The position numbers and the translations under genes are program-made. DNA of 55,062 nt, taken from contig NZ_FCON02000046.1 of assembly GCF_001544535.1 (NCBI RefSeq), positions 1 through 55,062 on the forward strand, in the 5' to 3' direction. The notes under the pieces were generated by a model. It did not search any database and was not told the origin of the DNA. It saw only the letters and a list, made by a program, of their open reading frames with translations. Shown in pieces: positions 17,805 to 26,343 of the stretch; positions within the stretch are counted from its first letter, which is position 1; each line of letters begins with the position of its first letter. Origin of the DNA: Caballeronia choica. Lineage in GTDB: Bacteria; Pseudomonadota; Gammaproteobacteria; Burkholderiales; Burkholderiaceae.

Positions 17805-19555
17805 TGCATTGTCCTTGCACGTTTGAATGTAGAGAGATCGGCGACCGCTTCCGAACCGGCCGGTTCAGCGAGCGCGATGCCGGCGAGATAGCCGAAGGTC
17901 ATCGCGGGACCGAGCGTGATGCCGCCGCTCGGATAGCAGCCGCCCATCATGCTGGCCGCGTCGTTGCCGACCGCGTAGAGGCCGCGAATCGGGGCCCGCG
18001 TCTGGTCGAGAACGCGCGAGCGCTCGTCGGTCGAGAGGCCCGCGAAAGTGCCGAGACTGCCGGGCAGCAGCTTGACCGCATGGAAAGGCCCATCGACGAT
18101 CGGCGCGAGGCACGGATTCGGCATGTGCCGCGGGTCGCCCTGCACGCGGTTATAGGGCGTCGAGCCTTTATGAAATTGCGGATCGAAGCCGTCCTTCGCA
18201 TAACCGTTGTACGCCGCGACGGTCTCGACGAGTCCTTGCGGATCGATGCCGCATTGCGTCGCGAGTTCCTGCAGCGTGTTGGCCTGCTTCAGATAGCCAG
18301 AGCGTCGATAAGGTCCAATCGGAAACGGAAACGGCTTCGAAAATCCAAGCCCGTAGCGCCGCTGAAAACGATGATCGCAGACGAGCCACGCGCACACTTC
18401 ATCGCCTGGCTGGGTGGTGCCGATCAGCGCACTCATGAAGTCGTGATACGACGATGCCTCGTTGACGAAGCGCTTGCCGCCGCGCGTCACCGCGATCACG
18501 CCCGGCTTCGCCCGTTCGATCAGGTGCGGGAACGCGGCTTCCGGCTTGTTCTTGCCCTTTGGCACGAGCGAAACCGGCGCCCATGCGGCGGGCGTTTCAA
18601 GTGCATCGTTGAAATGCGCGCCGATCGCCTCGCCCATGCGGATGCCGTCGCCGGTATTCGCACGCGGCGCCGCCGACCAGTGCTCGCGTCCCGACGGCGT
18701 GTAGGCAAACGTCTGCGCGCGCCGCGCCAGGTCGTGCGGATAGCCGCCGCACGCGAGCACGACACCGCGCGCCGCGCGCACTTCATGCATCACGCCTTCG
18801 ATCTCGACCCGCGCGCCTCGCACCCGGTCGCCGTCGCGCAGGATCTCGACGGCCTTCGCCCGCGTGCGCAGGTCGACGCCACGATCCGCCGCCGACTTCA
18901 GCAAGCGCGCCACGAGCGCGTTGCCGTTCACGAGATGCATCGAGCGTCCGTAGCGCAGCTTGTGCCCCGCGAACGCGACGAGCCGCCGCGTGACGTGCCA
19001 TGCGGAGCGCAGCGAACGCGTCGCGTTGAAGAAGTGCGCGAGGTCCTGCCCCGAGCCGATCGCCATGCCCTTGATCGTGACCTCGGCAAGCGGCGGACGC
19101 AGCTTGTCGATCAGGTCCCCGAGTTCACGGCCATCGAACGGCATCGCACAGATCGAACGGCCGCCTTTCGCCGCGCCGTTCGTCGTGTGAAAATCGGGAA
19201 TTCGGTTGCCGTCGATGAAACGCATCGACGTGTTGCGCTCGAAGAACTCGACCATCTTCGGGCCATGTTCGAGCAGCGCATCGACTTTGCCGGCATCGAA
19301 CTGTGCGCCGAGTTCGTTTTGCAGATAAGTGCGCGGCGCATCGATATCCTCGACGATGCCCGCGCGCGTCGCGAGCGGATTGCGCGGGATCCACATCCAG
19401 CCGCCGGACCACGCGGTCGTGCCGCCGAACACGTCTTCCTTTTCGGCGACCATGACGGAGAGGCCGCGCGTCGCGGCGGTCACCGCCGTGGACAATCCAC
19501 CCGCGCCGGAGCCCAGCACCAGCACGTCACATTCGAGAATCGGTTCGAGTTTCAT
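17801..19555 (-). CDS. KstD-like FAD-dependent dehydrogenase/desaturase 1
   Basis: The 584-residue flavoprotein starts with ECDVLVLGSGAGGLSTAV (FAD dinucleotide motif), followed by EKEDVFGGTTAWSGGWMWIP. It ends with YAVGNDAASMMGGCYPSGG and ITLGPAMTFGYLAGIAL. This is the fumarate-reductase/3-ketosteroid-delta1-dehydrogenase family, which also includes 4-oxocyclohexanecarboxylate desaturases. A ring-desaturating role is therefore possible. An alternative start at 19585 (ten residues longer) overlaps the stop of the preceding flavoprotein as TAATG; either start gives tight coupling. The downstream NIPSNAP gene overlaps its stop. It is a diverged paralogue of its neighbour at 19585-21342. Confidence 0.82.
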   Translation of the reverse strand: MKLEPILECDVLVLGSGAGGLSTAVTAATRGLSVMVAEKEDVFGGTTAWSGGWMWIPRNPLATRAGIVEDIDAPRTYLQNELGAQFDAGKVDALLEHGPKMVEFFERNTSMRFIDGNRIPDFHTTNGAAKGGRSICAMPFDGRELGDLIDKLRPPLAEVTIKGMAIGSGQDLAHFFNATRSLRSAWHVTRRLVAFAGHKLRYGRSMHLVNGNALVARLLKSAADRGVDLRTRAKAVEILRDGDRVRGARVEIEGVMHEVRAARGVVLACGGYPHDLARRAQTFAYTPSGREHWSAAPRANTGDGIRMGEAIGAHFNDALETPAAWAPVSLVPKGKNKPEAAFPHLIERAKPGVIAVTRGGKRFVNEASSYHDFMSALIGTTQPGDEVCAWLVCDHRFQRRYGLGFSKPFPFPIGPYRRSGYLKQANTLQELATQCGIDPQGLVETVAAYNGYAKDGFDPQFHKGSTPYNRVQGDPRHMPNPCLAPIVDGPFHAVKLLPGSLGTFAGLSTDERSRVLDQTRAPIRGLYAVGNDAASMMGGCYPSGGITLGPAMTFGYLAGIALAEPAGSEAVADLSTFKRARTMQ

Positions 19556-19584
19556 GGTGAGTCTGCTTCGTTCGATGAGGGTCA

Positions 19585-21342
19585 TTAAGCGGTCGTGGCG
19601 GTCTTCGCAGCATGCGCTCGGACCGCCGATGAAGCACGCGCCGCCGCATGACGTCCCGCGAGATACGCGAATGCGAGTCCGGGACCCAGCGTGATGCCCG
19701 GGCCGGGATACACGCCGCCCATCACCGATTGCATGTCGTTGCCGCAAGCGTAGAGTCCGCCGATCGGTTGATCGTCGCGAGCGAGTATGCGTGCGTTCTC
19801 GTCCGCGACGAGGCCGGTCGCCGCGCCGATGTCGCCCGGATAGAGACGCACCGCGTAGAACGGCGCGCGCCCGATCGGGCCGATGCAGGGATTCGGGCCG
19901 GTCGATGTTGCGTCGCCGTTGGCGCGCTGATAGTCGGTCGTGCCGCGCTTGAAGTCGGGATCGACGCCGGTCTCGGCATAGCGATTGATGCGCGCGACGC
20001 TGTCGGCGAGGCCGGCTGCGTCGATGCCGAGCTTCGCGGCAAGTTCGTCGAGCGTGCGGCCTTCGGTCAGATACCCATCGGCGATGAAGGGCGCGAGGCC
20101 CTTGCCGCCCGGGCGCACCATGCCGAGTCCGTATTTGCGCAAGCCTTCTGCATCGGTGACGAGATACGCGGGCACCGATGGCGTCTTGCGATTCGCCTCC
20201 TGCATCGCGATGCCGAACAGGTGATACGAGGTGTTCTCGTTAAGGAAGCGCCGGCCTTCCTGGTTCACGACGACCATGCCCGGCTTGCCGCGATCCATCA
20301 GGAAGTGGGGAAATACTGCGGTCGTGCCATCGCTGCGCTTGCGCACGGAGACGGGCGCCCAGAACGCATTTGAAAGCGCGCCTTCGCCATAACGCGCGCC
20401 GGCGCCAAGTGCCAGGTCCTGCGTGCTGCCCGCGTGGCCGGGGGCGCCGGGACACCAGCTCGGATCGACGCCGGGCAACATTGCGCCGCGCCGCTCGCGA
20501 TGTCGGTTGAAACCGCCGCTCGCGAGAATCACGCCGCCCTTCACCGCGATACGGCGACGCTCGCCGTTCTGGCTGAGCGTGATCGCATCGATGCCGTTCG
20601 CGCTCTCATGCAACTGTTCGAGCTTCGTGCTGACGAGCACCGTCACATCGCGCGCAAAGAGCGAATGCAGCAGCCGTCCGATGAGCGCATTGCCCATCAC
20701 GAGGCGCGTGCCGCGCGGCCAACTGATGCGGTCGCATGCGTGGCGTGCAAGCAGCTTCACTGCGTGTCCGAACGATGCGAGCGAACGGGTCATGTTGAGC
20801 AGGTGCCCGACGTCGTCGCGATCGACCATCATTCCGCCCACGACGGTGAATTCCGGAATCGGCGGGCGAATCAACGCGAAGTTCTTGCCGAGCTTGCGGC
20901 CGTCGAAGGGCAGCGATTCCAGCGCGCGGCCACGCAACGTCGAGCCTTCGACTTCGGACAGGTAGTCGGGATGAAACGGGCGCGCGCGGTATTTCACCTC
21001 CGAGTTCGCCTCGATATGCGCGACCGCCTTCGGGCCCGCCGCAAGAAACGCCCGGCGCATCGCCCGGCTGCTGCGCTCGCCGACCGCGCGTTGCAGGAAC
21101 GCTTCGGCGTTCTCGACCGTATCGTCGCGATTGACGTCGCCCGCGTGCAGCGAGCCCGGAATCCAGGTCGTGCCCGCCGAATACGCCGTGGTTCCGCCGA
21201 CATATTCCGTGCTCTCGACGAGCAGCACCCGCGCGCCATCGATGGCCGCGAACAGCGCCGCCGACATGCCCGCCCCGCCCGCGCCGACCACCACGACATC
21301 GAACGTTTCGTTCGGGGTCAGGGCGCTGAGTGTCTCCACCAT
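19585..21342 (-). CDS. KstD-like FAD-dependent dehydrogenase/desaturase 2
   Basis: The 585-residue flavoprotein has FDVVVVGAGGAGMSAALFAA at the N-terminus, ESTEYVGGTTAYSAGTTWIP, and the C-terminal YACGNDMQSVMGGVYPGPGI and LGPGLAFAYLAGRHAA. It shares family and layout with the next gene, so the two are tandem paralogues. Members oxidise CH-CH bonds adjacent to a carbonyl. AAGGAG lies seven bases before ATG 21342. It is the first gene of the minus-strand operon (flavoprotein 2, flavoprotein 1, NIPSNAP, TIM barrel). Operator-like palindromes stand just upstream at 21397-21429. Confidence 0.85.
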   Translation of the reverse strand: MVETLSALTPNETFDVVVVGAGGAGMSAALFAAIDGARVLLVESTEYVGGTTAYSAGTTWIPGSLHAGDVNRDDTVENAEAFLQRAVGERSSRAMRRAFLAAGPKAVAHIEANSEVKYRARPFHPDYLSEVEGSTLRGRALESLPFDGRKLGKNFALIRPPIPEFTVVGGMMVDRDDVGHLLNMTRSLASFGHAVKLLARHACDRISWPRGTRLVMGNALIGRLLHSLFARDVTVLVSTKLEQLHESANGIDAITLSQNGERRRIAVKGGVILASGGFNRHRERRGAMLPGVDPSWCPGAPGHAGSTQDLALGAGARYGEGALSNAFWAPVSVRKRSDGTTAVFPHFLMDRGKPGMVVVNQEGRRFLNENTSYHLFGIAMQEANRKTPSVPAYLVTDAEGLRKYGLGMVRPGGKGLAPFIADGYLTEGRTLDELAAKLGIDAAGLADSVARINRYAETGVDPDFKRGTTDYQRANGDATSTGPNPCIGPIGRAPFYAVRLYPGDIGAATGLVADENARILARDDQPIGGLYACGNDMQSVMGGVYPGPGITLGPGLAFAYLAGRHAAARASSAVRAHAAKTATTA

Positions 21343-21396
21343 TTCAAGCTCCTTGTCTCGTTGATGCCCGGCTCGCGATACGATCCAGCTTCGATG

Positions 21397-21429
21397 TGGA
21401 ATATTCTTTGATGTTGGAATACTATTCCA
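21397..21429. promoter_or_regulatory. IclR-type operator upstream of the flavoprotein operon
   Basis: TGGAATACTATTCCA (21415-21429) is a perfect palindrome about 72 bases before flavoprotein 2. TGGAATATTC lies beside it at 21397-21406. The GGAAT-N3-ATTCC form resembles known IclR-family sites such as TGGAAATNATTTCCA. The 21343-21655 gap is otherwise a divergent promoter region. Confidence 0.6.
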
Positions 21430-21565
21430 GAAACGTAGCTTTGAAAAGGCTTTTTAGAGACGACAGAGGACGACGATGAAGGTGCTGGTGACGGACGGGT
21501 GGCGCGTGGACCATGCGACGCCTGCTCAGGCGGGAACTGAACGCTGCCGCGAAAAAGCTCAAACA

Positions 21566-21606
21566 CTGGAATGTAGTTCCAGATTAAATTATTGAATACA
21601 ATTCAA
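21566..21606. promoter_or_regulatory. Two further IclR-type palindromes upstream of the SDH-like gene
   Basis: CTGGAATGTAGTTCCAG (21566-21582) and TTGAATACAATTCAA (21592-21606) are both perfect palindromes and lie about 25 bases apart centre to centre. Their half-sites match the one at 21415. They lie 50-90 bases before the divergent SDH-like gene, so one regulator could control both directions. Confidence 0.6.
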
Positions 21607-21655
21607 CTCTAGATTAAAGTTCGAAGCGGGGCTATCACGACTTGGAGGCAAGACA

Positions 21656-22486
21656 ATGACTCAGGGCAACTCGTTTTCCGCGTCACTCGACGCAGGTCTC
21701 GGCGGCGCGACGCGTGTGTATTTCATCGTCGGCGATCCGATTGCGCAGGTGCGCTCGCCGGCGGGTGTGACGGCCGCGCTGCGCGCGGCAGGACGCGACG
21801 CGGTCGTCGTCCCCGCGCACGTCGCCCCGTCCGACCTGCCCGCGTTCTTCACGGCCGCCACGCAGATGCAAAACGTCGACGGCGTGATCATCACCGTGCC
21901 GCACAAGTTCAGCGCGACGCAATACTGCGCTTCGCTCTCGGATGAAGCCGCTTTTCTCGGCGCGGTGAACACGCTGCGCCGGCAGGCCGATGGCACCTGG
22001 CACGGCGGCATGTTCGACGGCACGGGTTTTGTCGCGGCGCTCGGCGACGCGGGCTGCGATCTGAAGGCGAAACGCGCGCTGCTCGTCGGCGCGGGCGGTG
22101 CCGGGTCGGCTATCGGTCACGCGCTCGTGAATGCGGGCGTTGCATCGCTCGCGGTGCGCGACAACGACGCCGGGCGCACCCAAGCGCTGGTCGCGCGGCT
22201 CAATGCGCTGAAGCTCGGCGAAGTGACGATCGCCGACTGCGATGCCGGCGCGGAATCGTATGAGGTCGTCGTGAACGCGTCGCCGATGGGCATGCGCGCC
22301 GACGATCCGCTGCCGGTCGACATTTCCCGGCTCGCGGCCACGACCTTCGTCGGCGATGTGGTGACCAAGCCGCCGCTCACGCCGCTGATCGAAGCGGCCC
22401 GCGCGCGCGGTTGCAAGACGGTCACCGGCACGCAGATGTTCGGACGCGTCTGCGATCGCATGGTGCAGTTTCTTCTCGAAGCCTGA
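21656..22486 (+). CDS. Shikimate-dehydrogenase-like oxidoreductase 1
   Basis: The 276-residue protein has the two-domain AroE fold: an N-terminal substrate domain (VYFIVGDPIAQVRSPAGVTA, ITVPHK with Lys83, AVNTLRR, FDGTGF with Asp120) and a C-terminal NAD(P) domain (ALLVGAGGAGSAIGHAL). Lys83 and Asp120 correspond to the catalytic pair of AroE. The AroE substrate motif SKSP is replaced by VRSP, so the first of its two carboxylate-binding serines is lost. A substrate other than shikimate, or quinate/shikimate used catabolically, is likely. GGAGG precedes the start. It is divergent from the flavoprotein operon and shares its palindromes. No strong terminator is visible; CTGAAGC/GCTTCAG just overlaps its end. 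Confidence 0.85.
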   Translation: MTQGNSFSASLDAGLGGATRVYFIVGDPIAQVRSPAGVTAALRAAGRDAVVVPAHVAPSDLPAFFTAATQMQNVDGVIITVPHKFSATQYCASLSDEAAFLGAVNTLRRQADGTWHGGMFDGTGFVAALGDAGCDLKAKRALLVGAGGAGSAIGHALVNAGVASLAVRDNDAGRTQALVARLNALKLGEVTIADCDAGAESYEVVVNASPMGMRADDPLPVDISRLAATTFVGDVVTKPPLTPLIEAARARGCKTVTGTQMFGRVCDRMVQFLLEA

Positions 22487-22722
22487 AGCCGGACGCTTCA
22501 GACGTGCAGATGTACGTGCTGCGCGGCCTCGTCGTCTGACGACGCCTCATGTCTGATGCAAAGGCCTGCATCCGAAGAGCGCGGGTCCGTATTCATCGCC
22601 CGCTGGCTCCGGCCAATCCCTCCTACATTCGTCGCACTACCTCCCAAAGCGGGGTTTCGAACGCTCGTGCGAAAGACTAGATTTGTGACTCCCGATGACG
22701 CCGCACGGCAAGGAGACACACG

Positions 22723-22956
22723 ATGGACGGAACTCCGATCGAATACAAGGGCTGGGGACTGACGCCGATCGTCTCCCGAACGCCTGAGGCCTTCAACGTG
22801 CTGCTGCTGGTGGAAAAGCCGAACGGCATCCGGCGCGCGATGGGGCCGCTTGGCAAGTTTCAATCGGCTGCGATAGCGGTTTCCTTCGCAATCGAGTACG
22901 GCAAGGCGCTGGTCGACGGGCGGCCGTTGCCGAACCAGCAGGCCGCAGGCCGATAG
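22723..22956 (+). CDS. Hypothetical 77-residue protein
   Basis: The start at 22723 has AAGGAG with an eight-base spacer. The product reads MDGTPIEYKGWGLTPIVSRT, then FNVLLLVEKPNG and a C-terminal helix with AIAVSFAIEYGKALVDG. It has no signal peptide or membrane segment. Small proteins with this kind of YKGW...P...NV.LLVEKP pattern occur repeatedly in Burkholderia genomes, but I cannot name a family. The 22487-22722 gap before it holds nothing else that I recognise. Confidence 0.65.
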   Translation: MDGTPIEYKGWGLTPIVSRTPEAFNVLLLVEKPNGIRRAMGPLGKFQSAAIAVSFAIEYGKALVDGRPLPNQQAAGR

Positions 22957-23078
22957 CCGGACCGCAAATGCCAACTGCCACGACGTCGGGGCGAACGGTT
23001 CACAAACCCCTTCCAAGACGCATCGCGACGCGTGGACGATAATCAAGGCTCCGACAGTCCCACCGACGAGGAGCCACA

Positions 23079-23531
23079 ATGAGTGACGAGATCCCAGCCA
23101 CGCCCGCCGCGGATGACGCTGCAAAACGCACCGTGGCGCGCGTGTATCAGGCCTTCGAGCAATGCGACATCGCCTTGTTGCGCGCGGCGGTGACCCCGGA
23201 CTGGCAATACATCGCGGGCTCGGAAGACAGCGTGATGCTCGTCGACGACATGATCCCGCTCTTCTCCAATCTCTCCGTGGGCCTTCCCGGGCTGAAGATC
23301 GACTTGCTCGACGTGATCGTTCACGACAACCGCGTCGCCGTGCGCGCAAGAGTGACCGCCACGCACACCGGACCGATCGCCGGCATTGCACCGACATCGA
23401 AACCCGTCGCGTTCGCCGTGCATTCGTTCCATGAGTTGCGCGGCGACCGGGTTGCTAAAACGTGGCATCTCGAAGACCGGCTCGCACTGTACCGGCAGAT
23501 CGGCACGTTTCCGCCGCCGCAAGAGACGTAA
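23079..23531 (+). CDS. SnoaL-like / NTF2-fold protein (predicted ester cyclase type)
   Basis: The 150-residue protein has the NTF2-like pattern: an N-terminal helix (AKRTVARVYQAFEQCDIALL), VTPDWQYIAG, and PLFSNLSVGLPGLKIDLLDV, which resembles the SnoaL 'ester cyclase' subfamily. It then continues VRARVTATHTGPIAGIAPT and ends KTWHLEDRLALYRQIG. It is probably a cytoplasmic small-molecule-binding or isomerase protein of unknown substrate. GAGGAG precedes the start. A bidirectional terminator follows, separating it from the convergent transporter gene, so it may be monocistronic. Confidence 0.72.
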   Translation: MSDEIPATPAADDAAKRTVARVYQAFEQCDIALLRAAVTPDWQYIAGSEDSVMLVDDMIPLFSNLSVGLPGLKIDLLDVIVHDNRVAVRARVTATHTGPIAGIAPTSKPVAFAVHSFHELRGDRVAKTWHLEDRLALYRQIGTFPPPQET

Positions 23532-23576
23532 GCGCGTCATTCCGGTAAGCGGCATCGGTTGCACGCCATCCAAAGA

Positions 23577-23607
23577 CAAAACCCCTGGCGAGCCAGGGGT
23601 TTTGTTT
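23577..23607. terminator. Bidirectional rho-independent terminator
   Basis: AAAACCCCTGGC (23578-23589) pairs perfectly with GCCAGGGGTTTT (23592-23603). There are T-rich flanks on both strands. It serves the convergent NTF2-like gene (ends 23531) and transporter gene (ends 23634). Confidence 0.9.
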
Positions 23608-23633
23608 GAACCAGAAAATATCGACTGCCGCGA

Positions 23634-25043
23634 TCAGGCCGAGGCCTTCGCCAGTTTCTCCCCGGCCACCGTCTCGGCGCGCAGGCGCTCGTATTCCTGG
23701 ATGTCGATGGGAACCGCGTTCGGCTCGCCGAGATCGTTCAGGTGGATGCGATAGGTTTCCCGTGCGCTCCATGCCGCGATTGCCGCGATGATCGTCACAG
23801 CCAGCGTGATCGAGCCGACCGTGACCGGAATGTTGGTCGATCCCGGCGGCGCCACCATCGCGAACAGTGCCGGCAGCAGTGCGGTGATGAGCGTACCGAC
23901 GTTCTGCGCAATCGCCATTGCCGAGACGCGTGAGCGGGTCGGGAACAGTTCCGGGTAGAAGCTCGGGAAGATCGCGTTATAACCCTGATACACCACGCCC
24001 CACATCAAGAGCGACATCACGATCGCGAGCGGCACGTTGTGGATGCTGATCGCATACAGATAGCCGAACGAGAGCAGCCCAGATCCGACCGCGCCGACGA
24101 TCACCGGTATCCTGCGGCCGATGCGGTCCGACAGATCGCCGATATACGGAATCACCAGCACGGCGAGGATATTGCCCGCGACCGGAATCCACAGGAACAC
24201 GCTCTTGTGAAAGCCGATGCCGTACGAAGCCTGCACTGCGTAGGCTGCACCGAAGATCGTCGCGACGACCGGGATCACGTTCATCAGCGCCATGCAGACC
24301 ACGCGGAACATGTCCGGCGAGCTGTGCTTGAACGCTTCCTTGATCGGCGACTTCGGCACGGCGGCTTCGCCGGTTTCCTCGGCAAAAGCAGGCGTTTCCT
24401 TCACTTCGCGACGGATGATGTAACCGGCGATCAGCACGCCTGCCGAGAGCAGGAACGGAATGCGCCAGCCCCAGGCGTTGAACGAGTCTTCCGGCATGAA
24501 GTAAGCGAGCGGCAGGAAGATCGCCGCGGCGAGAATCTGGCCGGCCTGCACCCCTTGCAGCGTGAAGCTTGCGTAGTAGCCGCGACGTCCGAACGGCGCG
24601 TGCTCCAGAATCATCGAACTCGCGCCGGAGATTTCACCCGCCACCGCGAAGCCCTGGACCAGACGCAGCACGACGAGCAGCGCCGGAGCGAGCATGCCGA
24701 CCTGGTGATAGGTCGGCAGGAGGCCGACGGCCATCGTCGATGCACCCATCAGGAACATGCAGATCAGCAGCACGGTTTTACGACCGTGGGTGTCGCCCCA
24801 GTGCCCGAGGACGAACGCGCCAATCGGACGCGCCACATAGCCAACGCCATACGTCGCCAGCGACGCGACGATTGCCACCTTCGGGTTGCCCGACGGGAAG
24901 AAGAGTTGCGGGAAGATCAGCGCAGCGGCCTGCGCGTAAATGAAGAAGTCGTAATACTCCAGCGCCGAGCCGATCCAGCCACTCGCGGTGGCCTTCTTTG
25001 CCTGGTGCTCGCCGTGCGGCTCGTGGTCCAGTGAACCTGCCAT
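23634..25043 (-). CDS. MFS metabolite:H+ symporter, ShiA-like
   Basis: The 469-residue protein has about 12 hydrophobic segments and the MHS-family marks: WIGSALEYYDFFIYAQAAAL in helix 1, FVLGHWGDTHGRKTVLL in the helix 2-3 loop, RLVQGFAVAGEISGASSMI, WGWRIPFLLS in the middle, and GDLSDRIGRRIPVI in the second half. The family imports carboxylates such as shikimate, citrate, alpha-ketoglutarate and proline. Context suggests a hydroaromatic carboxylate. ATG 25043 has GGAGAC upstream. A pair of IclR-type operators lies about 195-230 bases upstream at 25238-25273, in the gap between it and the second SDH-like gene. Confidence 0.85.
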   Translation of the reverse strand: MAGSLDHEPHGEHQAKKATASGWIGSALEYYDFFIYAQAAALIFPQLFFPSGNPKVAIVASLATYGVGYVARPIGAFVLGHWGDTHGRKTVLLICMFLMGASTMAVGLLPTYHQVGMLAPALLVVLRLVQGFAVAGEISGASSMILEHAPFGRRGYYASFTLQGVQAGQILAAAIFLPLAYFMPEDSFNAWGWRIPFLLSAGVLIAGYIIRREVKETPAFAEETGEAAVPKSPIKEAFKHSSPDMFRVVCMALMNVIPVVATIFGAAYAVQASYGIGFHKSVFLWIPVAGNILAVLVIPYIGDLSDRIGRRIPVIVGAVGSGLLSFGYLYAISIHNVPLAIVMSLLMWGVVYQGYNAIFPSFYPELFPTRSRVSAMAIAQNVGTLITALLPALFAMVAPPGSTNIPVTVGSITLAVTIIAAIAAWSARETYRIHLNDLGEPNAVPIDIQEYERLRAETVAGEKLAKASA

Positions 25044-25237
25044 ATTTGTCTCCAGAATGGGTTGAATCGAGTTGAGTCTTTGGTTTCTAAACTTGCGCAA
25101 TCCGCGGCACGACGGGCAGTCGACTTGCTGTCATCCCTTGTCCGGCTACGCTTCCCGTGCTTCAGAAGGGGGTCGCGTTTGGGTGAATGGAGAATATGAG
25201 ACGGCGTCCGCTTCGGCAATGCTTTTTGTAAGATTTT

Positions 25238-25273
25238 GTGCGATTATCGCACGCCTATGTCCGATTAACGAAC
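25238..25273. promoter_or_regulatory. Paired PcaR/PcaU-type operators upstream of the transporter
   Basis: GTGCGATTATCGCAC (25238-25252) is a perfect palindrome apart from its central base. GTCCGATTAACGAAC (25259-25273) is a second copy exactly 21 bases away. They closely resemble the GTTCGATAATCGCAC boxes known for Pca/Pob-type IclR regulators. The same pair with the same 21-base spacing occurs at 26289-26324. Confidence 0.75.
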
Positions 25274-25311
25274 GCTTTCGGGGTTAGCACTAACCAACGC
25301 ATATCGTTGAA

Positions 25312-26199
25312 TCACGAGGGATTTGCTGCGATTTCCGGCGGCAGCAACTCAGCCGGGAAAAGCAGTTCGCGCAGGTACGAATCGTCCGCGCGCACCGACG
25401 CCGCCAACTCCGGGTAGCCGAAGAAGTCGAGATAGAACGGCGTCTGCAGGATCAGCATGTCGAAGCCCGGCTCCGCGACCAGTCCGCGCGAGCGTGCCGC
25501 GCGTACGAGCGGCGTCGGCTGGTTTTTCATCAGGATGTCGCAGACGGCGGCGTGCTCCGCGATCGACGCAACGTCCACCGGCACGGGATCGGTTGGTTTC
25601 AGCCCGAGCGGCGACGCGTTGACGATCAGGTCGTAGCCGGCCGGATCGTTCGACGCCACAGCATTCGCGACGATGCCGAAATCCCGCACGAGCAGCGCCG
25701 CGAGTTGCTGCGCCTTCGGGCGGTCGGGATCGAACAGCGCGATTTCCGCGACGCCGGCGGCCGCCAGCGCCGTCGTCACCGCCGACGCCGCGCCGCCCGC
25801 GCCGAGCACGAGCACACGGCGCCCTGCATAGCCGATGCCCGCGCGATCGAGCAAGCCGGTGAAGCCCAGCCCGTCGAACAAATCGCCTTCGAGTTCGCCC
25901 GCCGCGTTGCGCCGCACGGCGTTGACCGCATTCGCCGCGCGCGCCGCCGCCGTCGGACGATCGGCGATCCCGGCGGCGGCTGCCTTGTGCGGAATCGACA
26001 GCGACACGCCGCCGACCGTCGGCGATTCGAAGAGCGCGCGCAACGTCGCTTCGAGCCGGGCCGCGGGCACGCAGAGCGGCACCATCACGGCGTCGATGCC
26101 GTGTCGCGAGAAGATCGCGTTGAAGACTTCAGGCGCGCGCACCTGGTCGATCGGGTCGGCGATACAGAAGAAAACTCGGGTCGTGCCGGTGATTTGCAT
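25312..26199 (-). CDS. Shikimate-dehydrogenase-like oxidoreductase 2
   Basis: The 295-residue protein has the AroE fold: VFFCIADPIDQVRAPEVFNA, LSIPHK with Lys72, NAVRRN, FDGLGF with Asp109, and the nucleotide motif VLVLGAGGAASAVTTAL. Lys72 and Asp109 keep the catalytic pair. The SKSP motif of AroE has become VRAP, so both carboxylate-binding serines are absent. This argues against classical shikimate as substrate. It shares IxDPIxQVRxP with the first SDH-like protein, marking both as one divergent subfamily. No clear ribosome-binding site is seen. It is divergent from the second IclR gene with paired operators between them. Confidence 0.82.
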   Translation of the reverse strand: MQITGTTRVFFCIADPIDQVRAPEVFNAIFSRHGIDAVMVPLCVPAARLEATLRALFESPTVGGVSLSIPHKAAAAGIADRPTAAARAANAVNAVRRNAAGELEGDLFDGLGFTGLLDRAGIGYAGRRVLVLGAGGAASAVTTALAAAGVAEIALFDPDRPKAQQLAALLVRDFGIVANAVASNDPAGYDLIVNASPLGLKPTDPVPVDVASIAEHAAVCDILMKNQPTPLVRAARSRGLVAEPGFDMLILQTPFYLDFFGYPELAASVRADDSYLRELLFPAELLPPEIAANPS

Positions 26200-26288
26200 G
26201 ATGATGTCGTGTCCGGTCAGGGCTTGTCAGGATGGAGCGAAGCATAGGAGCCGCGCGTTCGCCGGCACAATGCGAATCAAGCCAATGC

Positions 26289-26324
26289 GAGCGATAATCG
26301 CGCACACGGATTCGTTAATCGCAC
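26289..26324. promoter_or_regulatory. Paired PcaR/PcaU-type operators between SDH-like 2 and IclR-2
   Basis: GAGCGATAATCGCGC (26289-26303) and ATTCGTTAATCGCAC (26310-26324) lie 21 bases apart, as at 25238-25273. The pair ends 20 bases before the IclR-2 start, fitting autoregulation, and is about 90 bases upstream of the SDH-like gene. Confidence 0.75.
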
Positions 26325-26343
26325 GTAATGAGGGTTATTGCCG

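Noticed and set aside
17780-19588. A 602-residue plus-strand open frame opposite flavoprotein 1
   Set aside because: It is Arg/His-rich with no domain; it is the mirror of high-GC codon bias. The minus-strand flavoprotein has clear motifs.
22556-22762. Plus-strand 68-residue frame before the 77-residue gene
   Set aside because: It overlaps the better-supported start at 22723, lacks a ribosome-binding site and has a basic low-information sequence.
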